A DNA stretch of 64,000 bases, from assembly GCF_036320965.1 (NCBI RefSeq), contig NC_092251.1, forward strand, positions 7,062,501 to 7,126,500, given 5' to 3'. This document shows positions 13,274 to 25,500 of this stretch, one piece after another (the first letter of the stretch is position 1; each line of letters opens with the position of its first letter). The translations under genes and the position numbers were made by a program. The notes under the pieces are model-generated. The model made no database searches. It saw only the letters and a program-made list of their open reading frames with translations, and was not told the origin of the DNA. The DNA is from Panulirus ornatus. Its lineage: Eukaryota > Arthropoda > Malacostraca > Decapoda > Palinuridae.

Positions 13274-14984
13274 CTTTAAACCTTTTAATACTTCATTCAA
13301 GGCCTGGCGTTGATGTGGACTTTTGTCCGTGACTGGAACCTTCAACATGAAAGGAAAAGAGGGAAGTCTTCTCCGAGGAATCTGAAAAGTCTTATCCTAC
13401 CGAGATCCAAGAGGAATCATATCGAGTATAAACACCAAGTCTGAACATCTCCAGCGGCCTCATAAGGAGTTCCGACACGGTAATTATGATATACAGGGCC
13501 ACTGACTCTCGACAACCGTATCATGTACTGGCCAAGGTCCTCTAGGCGGCCATGCTTGTGATGGTAGGTGTTTGGTGATGTTTGTTCAGCACGCTCCGCT
13601 CCCGACAGGCAGGATTAAGAACAGCAGTACGTTATTCATCCGAAATAAACTGTAAACTGATGTAAAACAGTATACTAGGTAGATAACAAATCACCCATTA
13701 ATCTCTAGCATCTAGACACTTCAAAAGGAATGTCGCATCTCTGTATCTATTAAACCTGTGTGTGTTTACGACCCTACGTATCTCTCTAGATATCTTCCCT
13801 CTCTTTCCTCCGCCTCCTGGAGATGCGCTAGCCCACCTCTGTATCGCAGAGACCCGCCACCTGGTGAGGGCTCCGCCCTAGCTGAATGGGTGGCGGGGGG
13901 GAGGTGTCCCGTACAAATAAGGCCAACACCAACATGACTCACTCTCCAAACGGAGCCAGTTAGCGGCCTCGGAGGCCTGGGCCCTCCCCAGCCCCAGGGA
14001 TAAATAGCACCTCTTGCCCAACACACTTCTGACCCTGCGCACACCCACCGTACACACCGCTCTCTACACTCACCTCCGTCGGTTGCTTTATTAAAACACT
14101 GACAGAGAGGTCTATGCCTTTCCGAGGGAGTGACCCTCATTCGTATGCCGGCAGATGTTTTCAAAGGGCAACGTAATTAACGCGCAACCACAGGCAGGTA
14201 ACGGAGGGTTCCCCCACTGGGCCTCAAGAGGCCATTGTGTCTGCTAACGCAAGACGCTAACGTTCGTAGGACGCTCTTACGCCAGATGCCGGCAAGACAC
14301 CCGAGTGACATAATCTACACAACGCCATTATCGAAAGGTTGAGGATACCTCTAAGCAGACATCTGATGAATGTAGTGGAGTTAATAATCCTTCGATGACA
14401 GTGCGAACTTGGGCAAACCTATAAGACGACAGCTCAATTTGCTCGCGTATAGAAGCGAACTCTTGAATAAGCTGTTCAAAATCATATATCTTCATGCAAC
14501 TCAACTATTAGAAACATCCCTTGAATCAGGATGCTACAGAAAAATTGGATGCCGCTTACAAAAGCTCATTAACTTACAAGCAAAAGTGTAGGTACTCGAC
14601 AGAGTCCATTTATCATTCTTGCAAATTAGCTGCCGTAATGGACAAGGAAGAGTGTTGAGGACCATAACTTGGGTCGTAAATGATTATCAAGGTTGCTTTA
14701 CAAGGCTACGATACCTCGTTAAGCCAACAAGGAGAGCTTGCAGTGTTTCCATCTGGTCTCGGTGTGCCTCTGCCCTCACCATGCAGACCACAACAACTAA
14801 TAACATTTCTCCAAACATTATATATCCTGCCCGTCACACTTCCCTCGTTGTCCTCGATGCATTGAACGCCTCTTGACGAAGTTTGGCATCGCACACTTGG
14901 TGCCTAATTTCTCTAAAACATCCATACGGCTTTTAATCAATATATAAGTCTGCTTTACTCGTAGCATACGTACATCGATAGAGA

Positions 14985-15028
<44 letters not shown>

Positions 15029-18000
15029 TTTCATCAATGATGTTACAATACCCTAAAGTATCAGTTTTCCTACCCTTCTTATAAATGAAAGGAGACCTTT
15101 TCTCTACAGCTGACATTAGTCTTACTGTTGTTTCTTCAGTCAACTGCTTATAAGGTACCCAACCCCTCCTGTACAAAGCATTATTGTTAATTTTGATTAC
15201 ATTTCATGTCTGACAACAGTCACAGTTACTGTAACATATTATGCATCTATAAGACCAACAATTCTTGCGATCAAGACCATTTTCAACCATCTCTCATCTA
15301 CATTTCTTGGATTACCCATCACCATTCTCTCTAATGCAATCAAAGATGCACTAGTAAAAACTGTTTTTTTCCCAGTTTATTCACATCTTATATCCACCTA
15401 GTTTCTGATTTGTTATCAGGCCAAATTTTGTTCTGACATGAACTAGGTTCCCCCACAACCAAGGAGATGCAAGGCTAGGCATCACAACTCCAAGGGTGAC
15501 CCGATTCTCACTACAGCATCCGTTTTCTTCAGATTCGTCGTCCTGTAACCTCTCCCCCTCTGTTCTAACGGTTCCTTCACAGTTTCTGCTCTGATGACGC
15601 TCAGGTAATTACGCCACACTTGCTTCATCGTAGTATTACTTCACTTTCGGGCAGAACAGGGTTAAAACCCTAAGCAAACGACACCTCTTGTCCGTGGAAC
15701 TCCATTCCTGTGTATGTTTCTTGCATGGTCAACTCTGCTTCCACGCAGAGCAGTGTTGATTACACTATTCGTATGGTGCAGTTCCTACGTCCATCTCCCC
15801 TCCCCTAATCTTTTGCAAAAGAGAATTGTATTCATGCTGCTCTGTTATTATCCTGATGGTAAGCTGATACATTAGATTCTTTCATCTTATCATTCCACAT
15901 ATCTTCGTCGTTTAATGAGTATCGTAATACTATTCCATCCTCCACACTTTTCACCCTCTTCTGATCGAGGCTAGAACGGATATCCTCTCCCGGAAACTAT
16001 TCAAGCCTTTTTCGGACAACTGAATTCTTTCAAGGATCACTTAATCTTTTCCCATGACCTAAAAAAAATAAAATCTTCACATGTAATCACTAGGCAAGAA
16101 ACACTAGTCATTAAAGTCTTACTTATGCAGTATTTTCTCTAATTTCTGTTGAAATAGATAATACCAGTCAGACATTGCCAAGCAAAACAAGAAGCACTTG
16201 CGTTAGCTATGTTCGGTCACGAGTTAAATATACGAAAAGAAGCTAATGAGCTTCAGTTGCAAAAAAATTGTTTGCCATGATAATTTGTCTTGCCTCGATA
16301 TGTATATTCAGAATCTGAACTTCCAACTACTCAACACACCCGAGTTGTTGGACCTGCATTCTTTTTTCCATACCTGTATGCAGATTAATGTAACTACGTG
16401 TCCCCCAAACTAATCAGTGTAAATATGAAGTTACTATCATGCATTGCTCTTGAGATCGTGGTGACAAGAATGTATAAACAGACAAGACATAAAGGTGACG
16501 ACTTTGTGTCTCGTATCATCATATCCATTAAGGGAGTCTTTGCTTTCCAGGGTATACATAAATGTGAATACAAAAATATATCCATTATTTGTAAACTTTT
16601 GCGACTTTTTGACGTTTCTCTATACATATATGCAAGATGATAAAAATCAAATTATCAACAAATATCTAATCTAACTTCGACTAAAATGTAAATGATTATG
16701 AAAGAAAAATACTGATCGTACTTTACGTATTTACTAAGTTCTACATATATCATCTCGCGCAGTTTTGTCTTGAAATTTCTTTTCGTCCAAGCCAGAAGCA
16801 TTCAGCTACGTGGGGGCATCCTACCATATGTTAAAATTTCATGGAAAAGCTCACAGTGATATATTTCTTTTAGAATCTCCGTGAACCATTAATTGAAGAC
16901 AAAATATATGTTATACACTTTATAATACCTTTTCAGAATTCGTGATTAACAATATTTCATTACATCAAGTAATAAGTGAAAAGATGATGCAAGTGTAGGG
17001 AATTGATCACTCATTCTATTTGGGATGAAGTAATTCATCCCATCTTATACAACGCAAATACCCAACTAACAGCCCCAGAACGCTACAGTTACCCACGGGC
17101 TGTCCTGTGCCAATAACGGCACCCTGAGCACATACATCCGATCTCTGCCAGAAATGACACACTCGTGAACGGCCAGTCGATAACAGGAGTTCGTGCCAAG
17201 CTTAGTCTTGCGAATCCTCACACACACACACACACACACGCACGCGCGCGCTTTCATTGCCCGGTTAGTAAAGGTACAACGTAAGGTCTTGTGAGAGCCA
17301 TCCTTTAAGATCCTAAAGCAAGTATTTGTTAGTTAACTCGTGTAGTGTGTTCAGTGACTCACCAGACTTGCCGACGCCCTCCGCCCCCAGCACAACGATC
17401 CTGAGCCTGGGCGGCTGCTGGTGCCTCAGCCGGCCATCCTTGCCTGGCGGCGACGGCGGCGGCTTCTCTCTCTCTTCTTGCCGCGTCTTGTCTCCTGCTG
17501 GGGCAACACCTGTCGGTTAGGGCAGCAGGAGTGGTGCTGAGAGAGTAGTGGCACAAGACAGGGTGTGCATGTTGAATCTTAATGCCTTCTGGATGTGTAT
17601 TTGATTTGTTGATGTCGTAAAGTGCTCCGAGTGAGTTTTAAGGGGTAGTAAAATATGTTTAGAGCGACTTGGCGCCCTGCTTGTAGTTCTGTGGTGCTAG
17701 CTACAGTATGTCTGATATGCTGATATGTGTCCCGTTGCAGTGATTTGTACTGGTAGTGTACTGGCTGGTTTCTATTGTAATGACGTTCGAACGATCAATT
17801 ATGTGATTGCGGTGAGGATGGGGGGATTGTTGGGGTATCTAATGGACCATAGGATTTTTAAAAAAGGCTTGTGTTCTTGGGTATACTGTGGTATTTTTGT
17901 CAGGTGGATATAATACAATAATGATAGTAATAATAGTAATGGCAGTGTTGATATTGGTCATAATGATAATAATGATGTTAATAGTAATGATAATACTAAC

Positions 18001-19428
18001 TGGTTATTACACACATAATTATCAAAGATGTTACAATACCACAACTGTAAAGAATGAGTAAACTGATTTTCTCTGGAAAGTTACGAACCTCACGATTTTG
18101 CAACAGTAATCAGAGACAAAAACTCAATATGTAAAAAAAAAATGTCCTCCTTGCTGGAGACCATGATCGTTTAAATCCACGTCAAAAAAAGTTGGCGCCA
18201 CTAGATCTATTAAAGTTTCGTAAGGTGATTTGAAGGTTAAAGGCACGAGTGTCTGCAAACACAGGAGACAGTTTGGAGTGACAATTGCTGTCTCGTGCAT
18301 GTGCCGAAAATGCTTGTACTGTATGTGGTTGGGCTGGTGTAATTTACTAGTTTTTGGTGTCTTTGAAGAGTTTAAGCTTGTGTTGGCCTGCTGGTTTTAT
18401 CAATGATGCAAGTTTTTGATTTTAATAAATCGTGGTTAAGTTGCGTTATTTTAGTAGTTCCGGTTGTAAATTATGAAGCATATCTTCAGTCTTTTGGCCA
18501 ATTGTGAATTTTGTATTCTAATTCTAGCTCTGCTTGAGCTGCCTTGTTTATACTGGTGTTGTGGTTATGATCACATTCCTTGTGTTGTAATCTTGGTAGT
18601 ATTCACAAAGTTATAATTGTATCTATCTGTCACTTGTACACTTGTAGGATTATATCCTACAGCCTTGGGTGATATTCATGGTACTAAATGATGGTTGCAT
18701 TCACAGGTGTAGAAACTGTGATTCCCATAAGCAGTTTTGGTTGTATTTATGCAGCCACAATTGTAATCATGGTAATGTAGTCACACTTTGAGTTATATTA
18801 GGTTTACGATTACATTTGCATTTTGACTTCTCGTCATGACTGAATCTATCGAGTACTCGTAGATATATTAATGGATCTGTGATCATTCTTGTATAAATGT
18901 TACCCTCGTGGTGTTATCATATCTTATGGCATGTAATTATGGTTTCATTCATGAACACAGATGAATGTATACACAGATGTAATCTGCATTATTCCCGACT
19001 GGAGCTGTGATGGACTATGAGTTACGAAGAAATGTGTACCGGTATGGTTTAGATATGTGATATATCAGTTGGCCACTCTACAAAGGAATATTCACTTCAA
19101 TTCTTTGAACGTTGAAATACTTTTGTACTTATCCTCATGTCGCTGTTGTAGCCTTTGACAGATACGTAAGTTTTATAATGTATGGGCCGACTTTCTATTG
19201 TATTTCAAACTGCATTCCAATTGACATGACATACACTTCTACCCCAACCTTACTACAAGCCTTACAATGTTCTAAGTCTTGATCGTAATGAATGAATCGA
19301 GCTAAAGAAATCACTATAGAATACAGAGAAAGAAGCACAAAAAATGAACTAGCTAATTTACACATCTTGGTTAATTGTAACACTGGATCTTACTTACCCG
19401 ACTGGGTTTGTTGTTGATTTCTGCACAT
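10390..19428 (-). CDS. Ras-like small GTPase (RERG/RASL-type), six coding exons
   Basis: Spliced minus-strand gene: exons 19428-19398, 17509-17363, 11788-11655, 11308-11117, 10937-10753, 10525-10390 (825 nt, 274 residues plus stop). All junctions are GT-AG and the phases agree at each. Domain order: basic, proline-rich N-terminal extension (about 49 residues), P-loop G1 GAEGVGKS, switch I region, beta-3 EVEILDV, GEGFVVVYSVDS, G4 NKRD, G5 EVSAAE, basic C-terminus ending PSLSL-stop. These motifs and spacings are those of Ras-superfamily GTPases that bind GTP/GDP and act in signalling, usually at the cytosolic face of membranes. Oddities: switch II reads DVSLRE where Ras has DTAGQE, so the DxxG glycine and catalytic glutamine are absent; the switch I threonine cannot be placed; there is no CAAX lipidation box. 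RERG and RASL11/12 proteins also lack CAAX boxes, hence the subfamily guess. Exon 1 is the least certain part. The exact orthologue is not identified. Confidence 0.85.
10753..10937 (-). CDS. Ras-like GTPase exon 5: G5 and alpha-5
   Basis: Acceptor TTTTAG|GTGTCG, donor TATCCAG|GTACGA in phase 2. Encodes VSVEDGQALSLQHGCQFYEV then SAAE (the SAK-like G5 loop, in the position of ETSAK), followed by FQALLRE of alpha-5 and a basic linker (LPRQRR). Joins exon 4 in phase 0 to give GRQ-VSVED. Confidence 0.88.
11117..11308 (-). CDS. Ras-like GTPase exon 4: core with NKxD
   Basis: 192 nt, phase 0 at both ends (CCACAG|CGTGAG ... GGCAG|GTAAAT). Encodes WGEGFVVVYSVDSSSSFHEA, corresponding to beta-4 and alpha-3 of Ras, then VPVILLANKRDLDPGRQ with the guanine-specificity motif NKRD. 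This exon is the most recognisable part of the gene. Confidence 0.9.
11655..11788 (-). CDS. Ras-like GTPase exon 3: switch I and start of switch II
   Basis: Begins CTTGCAG|CG and completes the alanine codon after GKS; ends CGTGAG|GTAGGT in phase 0. It reads ALTVRYLTRRYISEY, then LLYRHTVCLDDVTSEVEILD. Alpha-1 and beta-3 match Ras family spacing, but the usual DPT/DPN effector segment is replaced by YRRAIDLLYRHT, and DxxGQ is replaced by DVSLR. Confidence 0.85.
12196..12400. repeat. Two-unit tandem duplication (about 100 bp)
   Basis: TTCCCTCACTATGCTAC, CGCTTCACCCACCCCAC, then GTCAGCGGTGT and CTCTGCGTCTAG occur in order twice, at 12196-12294 and 12295-12400. A weaker partial third copy precedes them (12140-12190). 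Confidence 0.8.
12760..13220 (+). mobile_element. Jockey-type LINE, C-terminal domain relic
   Basis: Frames shift across the region: RSVGSLSLFCQYNFGFRSRS at about 12940-13003, then SFSAPAIN-stop, then FFPYIARLWNSLPPTLSC at about 13110-13163 followed by RPKPFLKCIFPSS. The block L-x-LF-x-x-Y-x-FG ... F-x-P-x-x-x-x-LWNSLP is the conserved C-terminus of jockey-like LINEs common in arthropods. It has stops and frameshifts, ends in a (TC)n array and is a dead copy. Confidence 0.75.
13221..13271. repeat. (TC)n microsatellite
   Basis: About 25 TC units directly after the LINE relic. Confidence 0.97.
14987..15026. repeat. (AC)n microsatellite
   Basis: Twenty AC units in intron 2 of the Ras-like gene. 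Confidence 0.97.
17218..17250. repeat. (CA)n(CG)n microsatellite
   Basis: CA array passing into CACGCGCGCG, about 110 bp downstream of exon 2 in the gene's direction. Confidence 0.9.
17363..17509 (-). CDS. Ras-like GTPase exon 2: proline-rich extension and P-loop
   Basis: Encodes the end of the N-terminal extension (VAPAGDKTRQEEREK, then a PPPSPP stretch) and the first beta-strand with G1: RLRIVVLGAEGVGKS. The acceptor is CTAACCGACAG and the donor is TCTG|GTGAGT, phase 1. An alternative acceptor 12 nt further in (TTGCCCCAG) keeps the same phase and would drop four residues. The exon is GC-rich compared with its flanks, as expected for coding sequence here. Confidence 0.85.
17911..17996. repeat. 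Degenerate (TAATAA)/(ATGATAATA) simple repeat
   Basis: Imperfect ATAATGATAGTAATAATAG-type array in intron 1 of the Ras-like gene. Confidence 0.7.
19398..19428 (-). CDS. Ras-like GTPase coding exon 1 (start codon)
   Basis: The ATG at 19428-19426 opens MCRNQQQTQS and ends in a strong donor (CGG|GTAAGTAAG) in phase 1, exactly the phase exon 2 needs. An in-frame TGA lies shortly upstream with no other ATG between them, which favours this start. The Kozak context is weak (C at -3). It was chosen because exon 2 has no methionine before the P-loop and is closed upstream by an in-frame TAA. A further upstream exon cannot be excluded. Confidence 0.6.
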
Positions 19429-22070
19429 GGGGACGTTGGTGATTAAGTTCCGGTGGTTGTTTACTCAATTTGCTCGAAATCTTAAATACAAAGCTTGATT
19501 GTATAATGACACTTGAGCTCAGTTCTTTTTTGTTGTTGTTGTTGTTGTTATCGTCCAACCGTCAACTGGGGAGAGACTTCAATGTGCCAGTAAGAAGCGG
19601 TCTTGCGCGAATTCATTGGGGCGAGCACCTCTCATTTGCTTGGGGTCGTGGTGGTCTTCAAACGCAAGCCAGGTCACTTCTCGTTCATTGTAATGAAATG
19701 TCTATCATAGCAGGTGGTCGATCGTCGTTAGCGTTGGCTCTCGCGAAAGACTTTCAAGAGTGAAACTGCACAAGGATCCTGTGAGCTATCCCTAACTGGA
19801 TGTCTATGTTTCGAGGATGTGGCAGCGCGTTCTCCTGCTCCTGATCAGTGTGCTGCCTTGCTACAGACTTAAGGAGGAAGGCGAGAGTGCGTGCTGTATT
19901 GGCCATGATGACTCGGTGAGAGACCAACGCGCATAATCTTTAATCTTTTATAGCATCATCTGGAGAGTCTTGTAAACTCTCGCTTGAACCATTCATGACA
20001 AATGGAGGTAAATGTATCGCTGTAAATTTCAATGACACTTTCTTTAAAGGTAATGGTGAGGGGTTGAGAATAGTTTCTTTTTTTTTAACAAGAGAAATCT
20101 GGCATGTATCGAAGCCAGACTCCAGTTGTTGCCGGGTATTGTGCATGAGGCGCCAGGCAGCGGAGCAGTTATCTACCTGCCTCAAAGATTCATCTGTCTC
20201 ATTTAGCTGCGCTCAGAGAAGGGTGAAGCTTGAACCACAATCTTCAATTATTAGGAGTTACGTTGACATAAACAGTTGTAGCATTCAGCACATAACTTTG
20301 ACTCCACTTTCCGGAGCGTCATCCATTTACCCCACTCTCTCGGATGTTTTCTTCAAGATGGGGAGATGGGCGATGAGTGTAGGGAAGCATCGTTGTCAGA
20401 AGGAGGGTGTGGGAGGCGTCTTTCGGGTGATGGCGCCGTCCAGTCCGCAGCCGCCGTCCCTGCCAGGTGTGGTGGTGACGGCCGCTCCAACTTTGACTCA
20501 CGACCCTAACTGCTTTTTGCACTGATAGAACGTATCTTTTTCACGCGATGTCGGATGATCTACCTCCGATGTCAGTCTCGAGCAGTATCGTCAGAGTTAC
20601 GTGTACCTGAGGAAGGCTTCTCTCCACTGGTTTATCAACATCTTTGAATAACACTAGTGCTTTCTTATTCGACAAAACGCTTGTCTTGTTTCAGCTGCCT
20701 ACAACGTTTTTTTTTTTTTTTTTTTTTTGCGCGTCCAGTCCCATGCTTTAAGCTGTGTGAAATGTAACTCGTTCCCAAGCGAATTATCAAAGGCATGATC
20801 ACGATAGCGTAAGGGCGTCCAGTACCCAAGACCTGTTTTTACAGTAATTTTGTTAACGAAAGGAAAGTAGGGAAAATCATTTTCAGATGAGACGGTGATA
20901 TGGTACGGGCTAAGGGCACACTAGTGAATGTTTTCCTTCATAACACTAGGGTCCCTGAGTAAACACCTAGGCCAGGCTTCCTTGTATTTCAAGGACTAAA
21001 CCACACAAGCGTTGTTTCAGTTCTGTTTATCTCCTGTTTCGTAGTTACATTTTCATCAAGTTACGCTTCCGTTTCCTTGACATTTGTTCTGTGTTCAGCA
21101 AATGTCTACTTCATATGTACAGATACAGTTTCGCTACCTTCAACACTTCAGACGTAGAGGTCTCAGGAAATGAGAAATTGAAGCATCACTCATAGGCTAC
21201 ACGTGACTCGTCTGCCTTGCTGACCACGGGTGGTACAGGCAAAATCGCTATCTGCGCAGTTGACTGAAGAACACGAGCAAATTTCGGGAGCGTTTACAGC
21301 CTTTTGGCTAATGAATATATCTGCCAGCATACTTTAATGTCATCAGTGAACAGTTCTTCCAAAAATTTTAAAAGATAGAACAATCAGAGGCCATAACTTG
21401 AGGTGTTGAACAAGGAACTTAGAAAATATGTAAAGAACTACTTTTAAGAGTAATGGATGAATGGGGAAAATGAATAAAGACTTGACACTGTGAATGCTGA
21501 CAGCATACAAAAGTTTTAAGTTGTGTGATAAGAAATCCCTCACCTTACTGTCCAAATACGCAGGTATTTATACCAATAAATATCACGCACCATGATTGGA
21601 CGGGAAACTGGTAAAGAAGAATGATGAAGTTGTCTGAGAGAAAACTTACCTATTTTATGGTGACCGACATAGCATGGTTATAGTATTCATTGCTTGATGA
21701 TCGGGAAATATCGCCTGCTTGTATTCTGTACTTCTCTGTGTACACCGGGATAGATTGTACACACATATTGAATATTGTACTCGTTTAGGTGTAAATAAAA
21801 ATTTTCCTACTATCTAATCTCTTACATATCAATGATGAGATCATCACGTCTGGGACAGTCTTAAAAAACGAATGTATGTTCCGTGAGGTTTAAACAGCAC
21901 CAGTATGTAAGAAGGGCATAATATGATAGTAATTCTTCCGTAGCATTAACTAACCTCGCAAAAGCTTTTAATCACGATCACACCTTACGGAACAATAACA
22001 ACTTAAAATCTTTGAAATACAAGAAATTGAACAACGTTCTCATGCATTCGTCTTCTCATTCAAGCGGTCA
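19429..22070. other. Upstream of the Ras-like start; no supportable gene
   Basis: Contains a (TTG)n run near 19530-19550 and a poly(T) run at 20706-20728. Open frames at 19995-20525 (plus) and 20319-20522 (minus) have no motifs. A promoter or 5' UTR exon for the Ras-like gene may lie here but cannot be pinned down. Confidence 0.4.
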
Positions 22071-22071
22071 A

Positions 22072-22137
<66 letters not shown>
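22072..22137. repeat. (TA)n microsatellite
   Basis: About 33 TA units, followed by TGTATATTG. Confidence 0.97.
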
Positions 22138-22143
<6 letters not shown>

Positions 22144-22471
22144 TGAATGTGGGTCTGTATGTTAGCTCGGAGTTTACTGCCGGGTCGCGTGGCAGGAGGG
22201 AATGCTCGACGGGTTCAGCCTGTCTTGTGCCCGCACACTAGCCGACATGCCCAACCGGATTATGGATGACAGCGAGACTGGCGGATGTCGGCATCCGATG
22301 CCATTGTTCGTTTCTTTCAGACACCACCTTGCTCTAGTGGGAAGGGCAATACAGTATAATTGTATGTCGTCTTGAATATTCAGGAGGGAGAGTGAGGGGC
22401 GTGCATGGGAGACTGAACTGAATTATCAATAGTTTGATTGTATGATTCCAGGACCCATTCTTCTTCTAATC

Positions 22472-22473
<2 letters not shown>

Positions 22474-22539
<66 letters not shown>
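22474..22539. repeat. (TA)n microsatellite
   Basis: About 33 TA units; second array of nearly the same length within 400 bp of the first. Confidence 0.97.
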
Positions 22540-22543
<4 letters not shown>

Positions 22544-25500
22544 GAATAAGATATAACCAAAGGAAAAAGCTGAGGAGCTGATATACGATATCGATGATAA
22601 CTTTTTTGTTGGTCTCTCTTATGCTTACAAATATGTTCTACAGTGACCTATGATAACAAAGGCATACAGGGTCACCACATCGCGAATATCTAACTGGTGG
22701 TCTGATGCGTGTATGTGCGTAAATGCTCGTATACTTATGCAGGCATGTATGTGAGTGCTGTATAGGATCGCAGGTCTGTATGTGCAAAAATCGTGAGACG
22801 GGGCTAATGTACGACCCTTAGCCAAGTGGGCAGCTTGCCCTCCACCGGACACAGACCGCGCAGCCTGACTGCTCGTAAACATCCGAGGGAAGGGCGGGCC
22901 AGCACAGTGTTATCACTTTTCTGCCACCTGGTTCAGTCTCCCGCCTACGTCTAACAGGACTGTCGTCCCTCTGGTTTGTTACTGGTATCGCCTTTCGGCT
23001 CTTTGTGGGAAGCGCTGGTGGGGCCGCGTGTTGAGTCAGCCAGGTGTGGCAGGGTGGGGCTTGTAGGCGAGGCCGCAGCATCAAGTTACCAAGGCGTTCA
23101 AAGCTATCTAGCTTGCATTCTGGGGCTCCATATGATATGTAATATTGTTTTCAACACTACGCTAAGATTATTTTCTCAACCCACTAACGGTAACTTCAAG
23201 AAAGCAATTTGATTTTAATTGTATCAGACGAAATATAAAATGTAACTTTCCTAACACATTCAAAAAGCTGTTGGGAAGAAAAAAAATGTTTCCCAGATTT
23301 TTTTCTGAAATAAACTGATCAGTGTTACTGAGCTGATGAGAGATTTTGATCTCACGTCTCTTGGGCCCCCATGTCTTTTGGCTCTTAACGCCATGGGTTA
23401 GGAATAGGATATGTGGGGAGATATGTAGGTCTGGAACACCTGAGGTATCGTAGGAAAAGAGAGCTATAAGGGTAAGGTAGGAGTAAAAAGGCTCTTTGAG
23501 TAGTGTGGGAGGGAAAACCTCTTAGAATGGTATGGGAGGGATGGGCCCCCGAAGAAGTAAAGCTCTTAGGACGATGATGATGATGGGTATGGCAGGGCTC
23601 CTTAGGAGGCGTGAAAAGGGAGCGTTGGGGAGTATTCCTGGCGTCTGTAAGTACTCCTGGGCGGAAAAATGCGGGGCGTTTGTGCGCCTCGCATATAATA
23701 TTATTACATGCATTTTTCCTTGCATTGGAAATTTAATCAAAGGTCACTTACCATACTCCCGGGGAGTTGAAACATCCTCGCTCACATGGGTAGGTAGCCT
23801 TGCTCCACCCTTGCTCCAGCCTGGGAGTCATAAACACACCCGTATCTTGAAGATCTTGTCAAAATCTCTCGATCTCTGAAAATGGACTTTCATCAGGAAT
23901 GTACTCGCAAGAGATAATGACACTTGGCAACTATCGTCTCCCAATAAATCAGTCCTACTGCAATGTGACCAGGTATTGAGTAGAGTGCATTTATGCTGTT
24001 AACTCTTAATTTCCTTGGGTTGAGTGCGTTTGTGTTGTTAACTATCTTAATTTCCTTAAGTGGTGTAACTTACATACAATTTCAAGCATAGTAAGTTTAT
24101 CTAGACTGAAGACAAAAGTGAAAGTAGAAAATTTGTTTGAAAACATACCTGCTGTTGGCATTGTTACAATAGAAGCAACATACTGACTTCGCTGATTAAG
24201 ATTGTATTTTCAGGATAAGTTAAACATTAAAGATTATTGTAGAAACACAAAGATAAAAAATGATAAAAATGATACCGTTCTCTTCAAAAGCATTTATGCA
24301 AAAACTAACCTTCCTCGTTGTTCTAAGAATTTAGTAACCATATTACGGAGCTGTTTAGGCGTAACAGTTGTTAATCTATTATGGGATAGTGTTATATAGA
24401 GCTTAAAACTTTTGTTGTACGCCACAAAAGTCGAGTGGAAACAACGATGGAATGTTTTGTTTTATATAAGTTTAGAGAATTTTTACTGTCAGTAGTACAA
24501 AATTGGTTTCAGTATTGCCACCGACACTTGACTGCGAACATGAATACTAAACTACAAGGCTGTTATCCTTTTACGTGCCTGTAACGATAGGGGAAGTCGA
24601 AAGCGATTGGCATGAATCCTCAATACATTTGGAACGGTTGAAGGACCTTGTTCAGTTTACCTGCTCTGTTGATACCCATAAGGCAGGGAACCAATATTGT
24701 TACGTCGCTAGAGATTTAAAGTATCTAATTTAAAAAATGTTTTGAAATTTCGAGTCAAGACTTGATGCATGTCTTAGAAGCGCTTCCAAGGAAGCTTAAT
24801 GCAACTTGTAAACCAACTGATTTGTCCTCCTACACCAACATGCTTTCGTTGTCCGATATCGCACAGACTACAAAATTTGAATTAGTACTTGGCTTCTTCA
24901 TTTGAGTTTACGTCTTACGTAATACGTCGGCCTGTTCGTCTCGGAATGTTACTTCAAGAAGGACTGAAATTATAGTACGATCTTGTCTTGAGTTCTGATA
25001 TTGTTGGGACTACAAGCTCATACGTGAATACTAAAAGAATGGATGTGTAGTAAATGGGGAAATTATTTTAGTCAGAATTTTTATGAGGGGCTGACATTTA
25101 TAGTTAATAAATGTTCGATTAGATTATCAGACATTCTAAATGAATAGATAGTTGGAAAATTCATCCAGAAGTGCTCAAAAGATAGAATAATGTTGAAATA
25201 TATAAACTGTTCCTCACGGATGTGTGTGTCCTTGTTGTAAGTTATCATGTTACAGTGGTAGGTAATTTATACTCACCTGTGAATCATGCACATTCAGCAT
25301 TTTAATGGTGTACAATTTAACTGCCTTATTGGGTGTGCAGCAGCCCGTGCGCCGTGGCGATGCTGCCATACTGTACTGCACCCCCGCCCGCTCCATGTAA
25401 GGCGCCGTGTCACTAAACTTAGTGATGGTGGGGGAGGTGTTTCGAGCGCTGTTTTCACTTTACCCATCACCCTGTCTCTCTTATCTCCTATAGTTTTATT

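Larger units (their letters stand above)
11789..17362 (-). other. Intron 2 of the Ras-like gene
   Basis: 5.6 kb intron between phase-1 boundaries. It holds a jockey LINE C-terminal relic (12760-13220), tandem duplications (12196-12400), (TC)n and (CA)n arrays and a GC-rich tract at 13790-14070. No additional coding exon with motifs was found. Confidence 0.7.

Noticed and set aside
13766..14164. 132-codon minus-strand frame in a GC-rich tract
   Set aside because: Inside intron 2 of the Ras-like gene; no motif, and skipping it keeps the GTPase frame intact.
20319..20525. Overlapping plus and minus frames upstream of the Ras-like start
   Set aside because: Both lack motifs; a GTGAGT donor at about 20500 gives the wrong phase.
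22818..23084. GC-rich minus-strand frame as 5' exon of the Ras-like gene
   Set aside because: No donor in the phase required by exon 2; the exon at 19398-19428 fits phase and start rules better.
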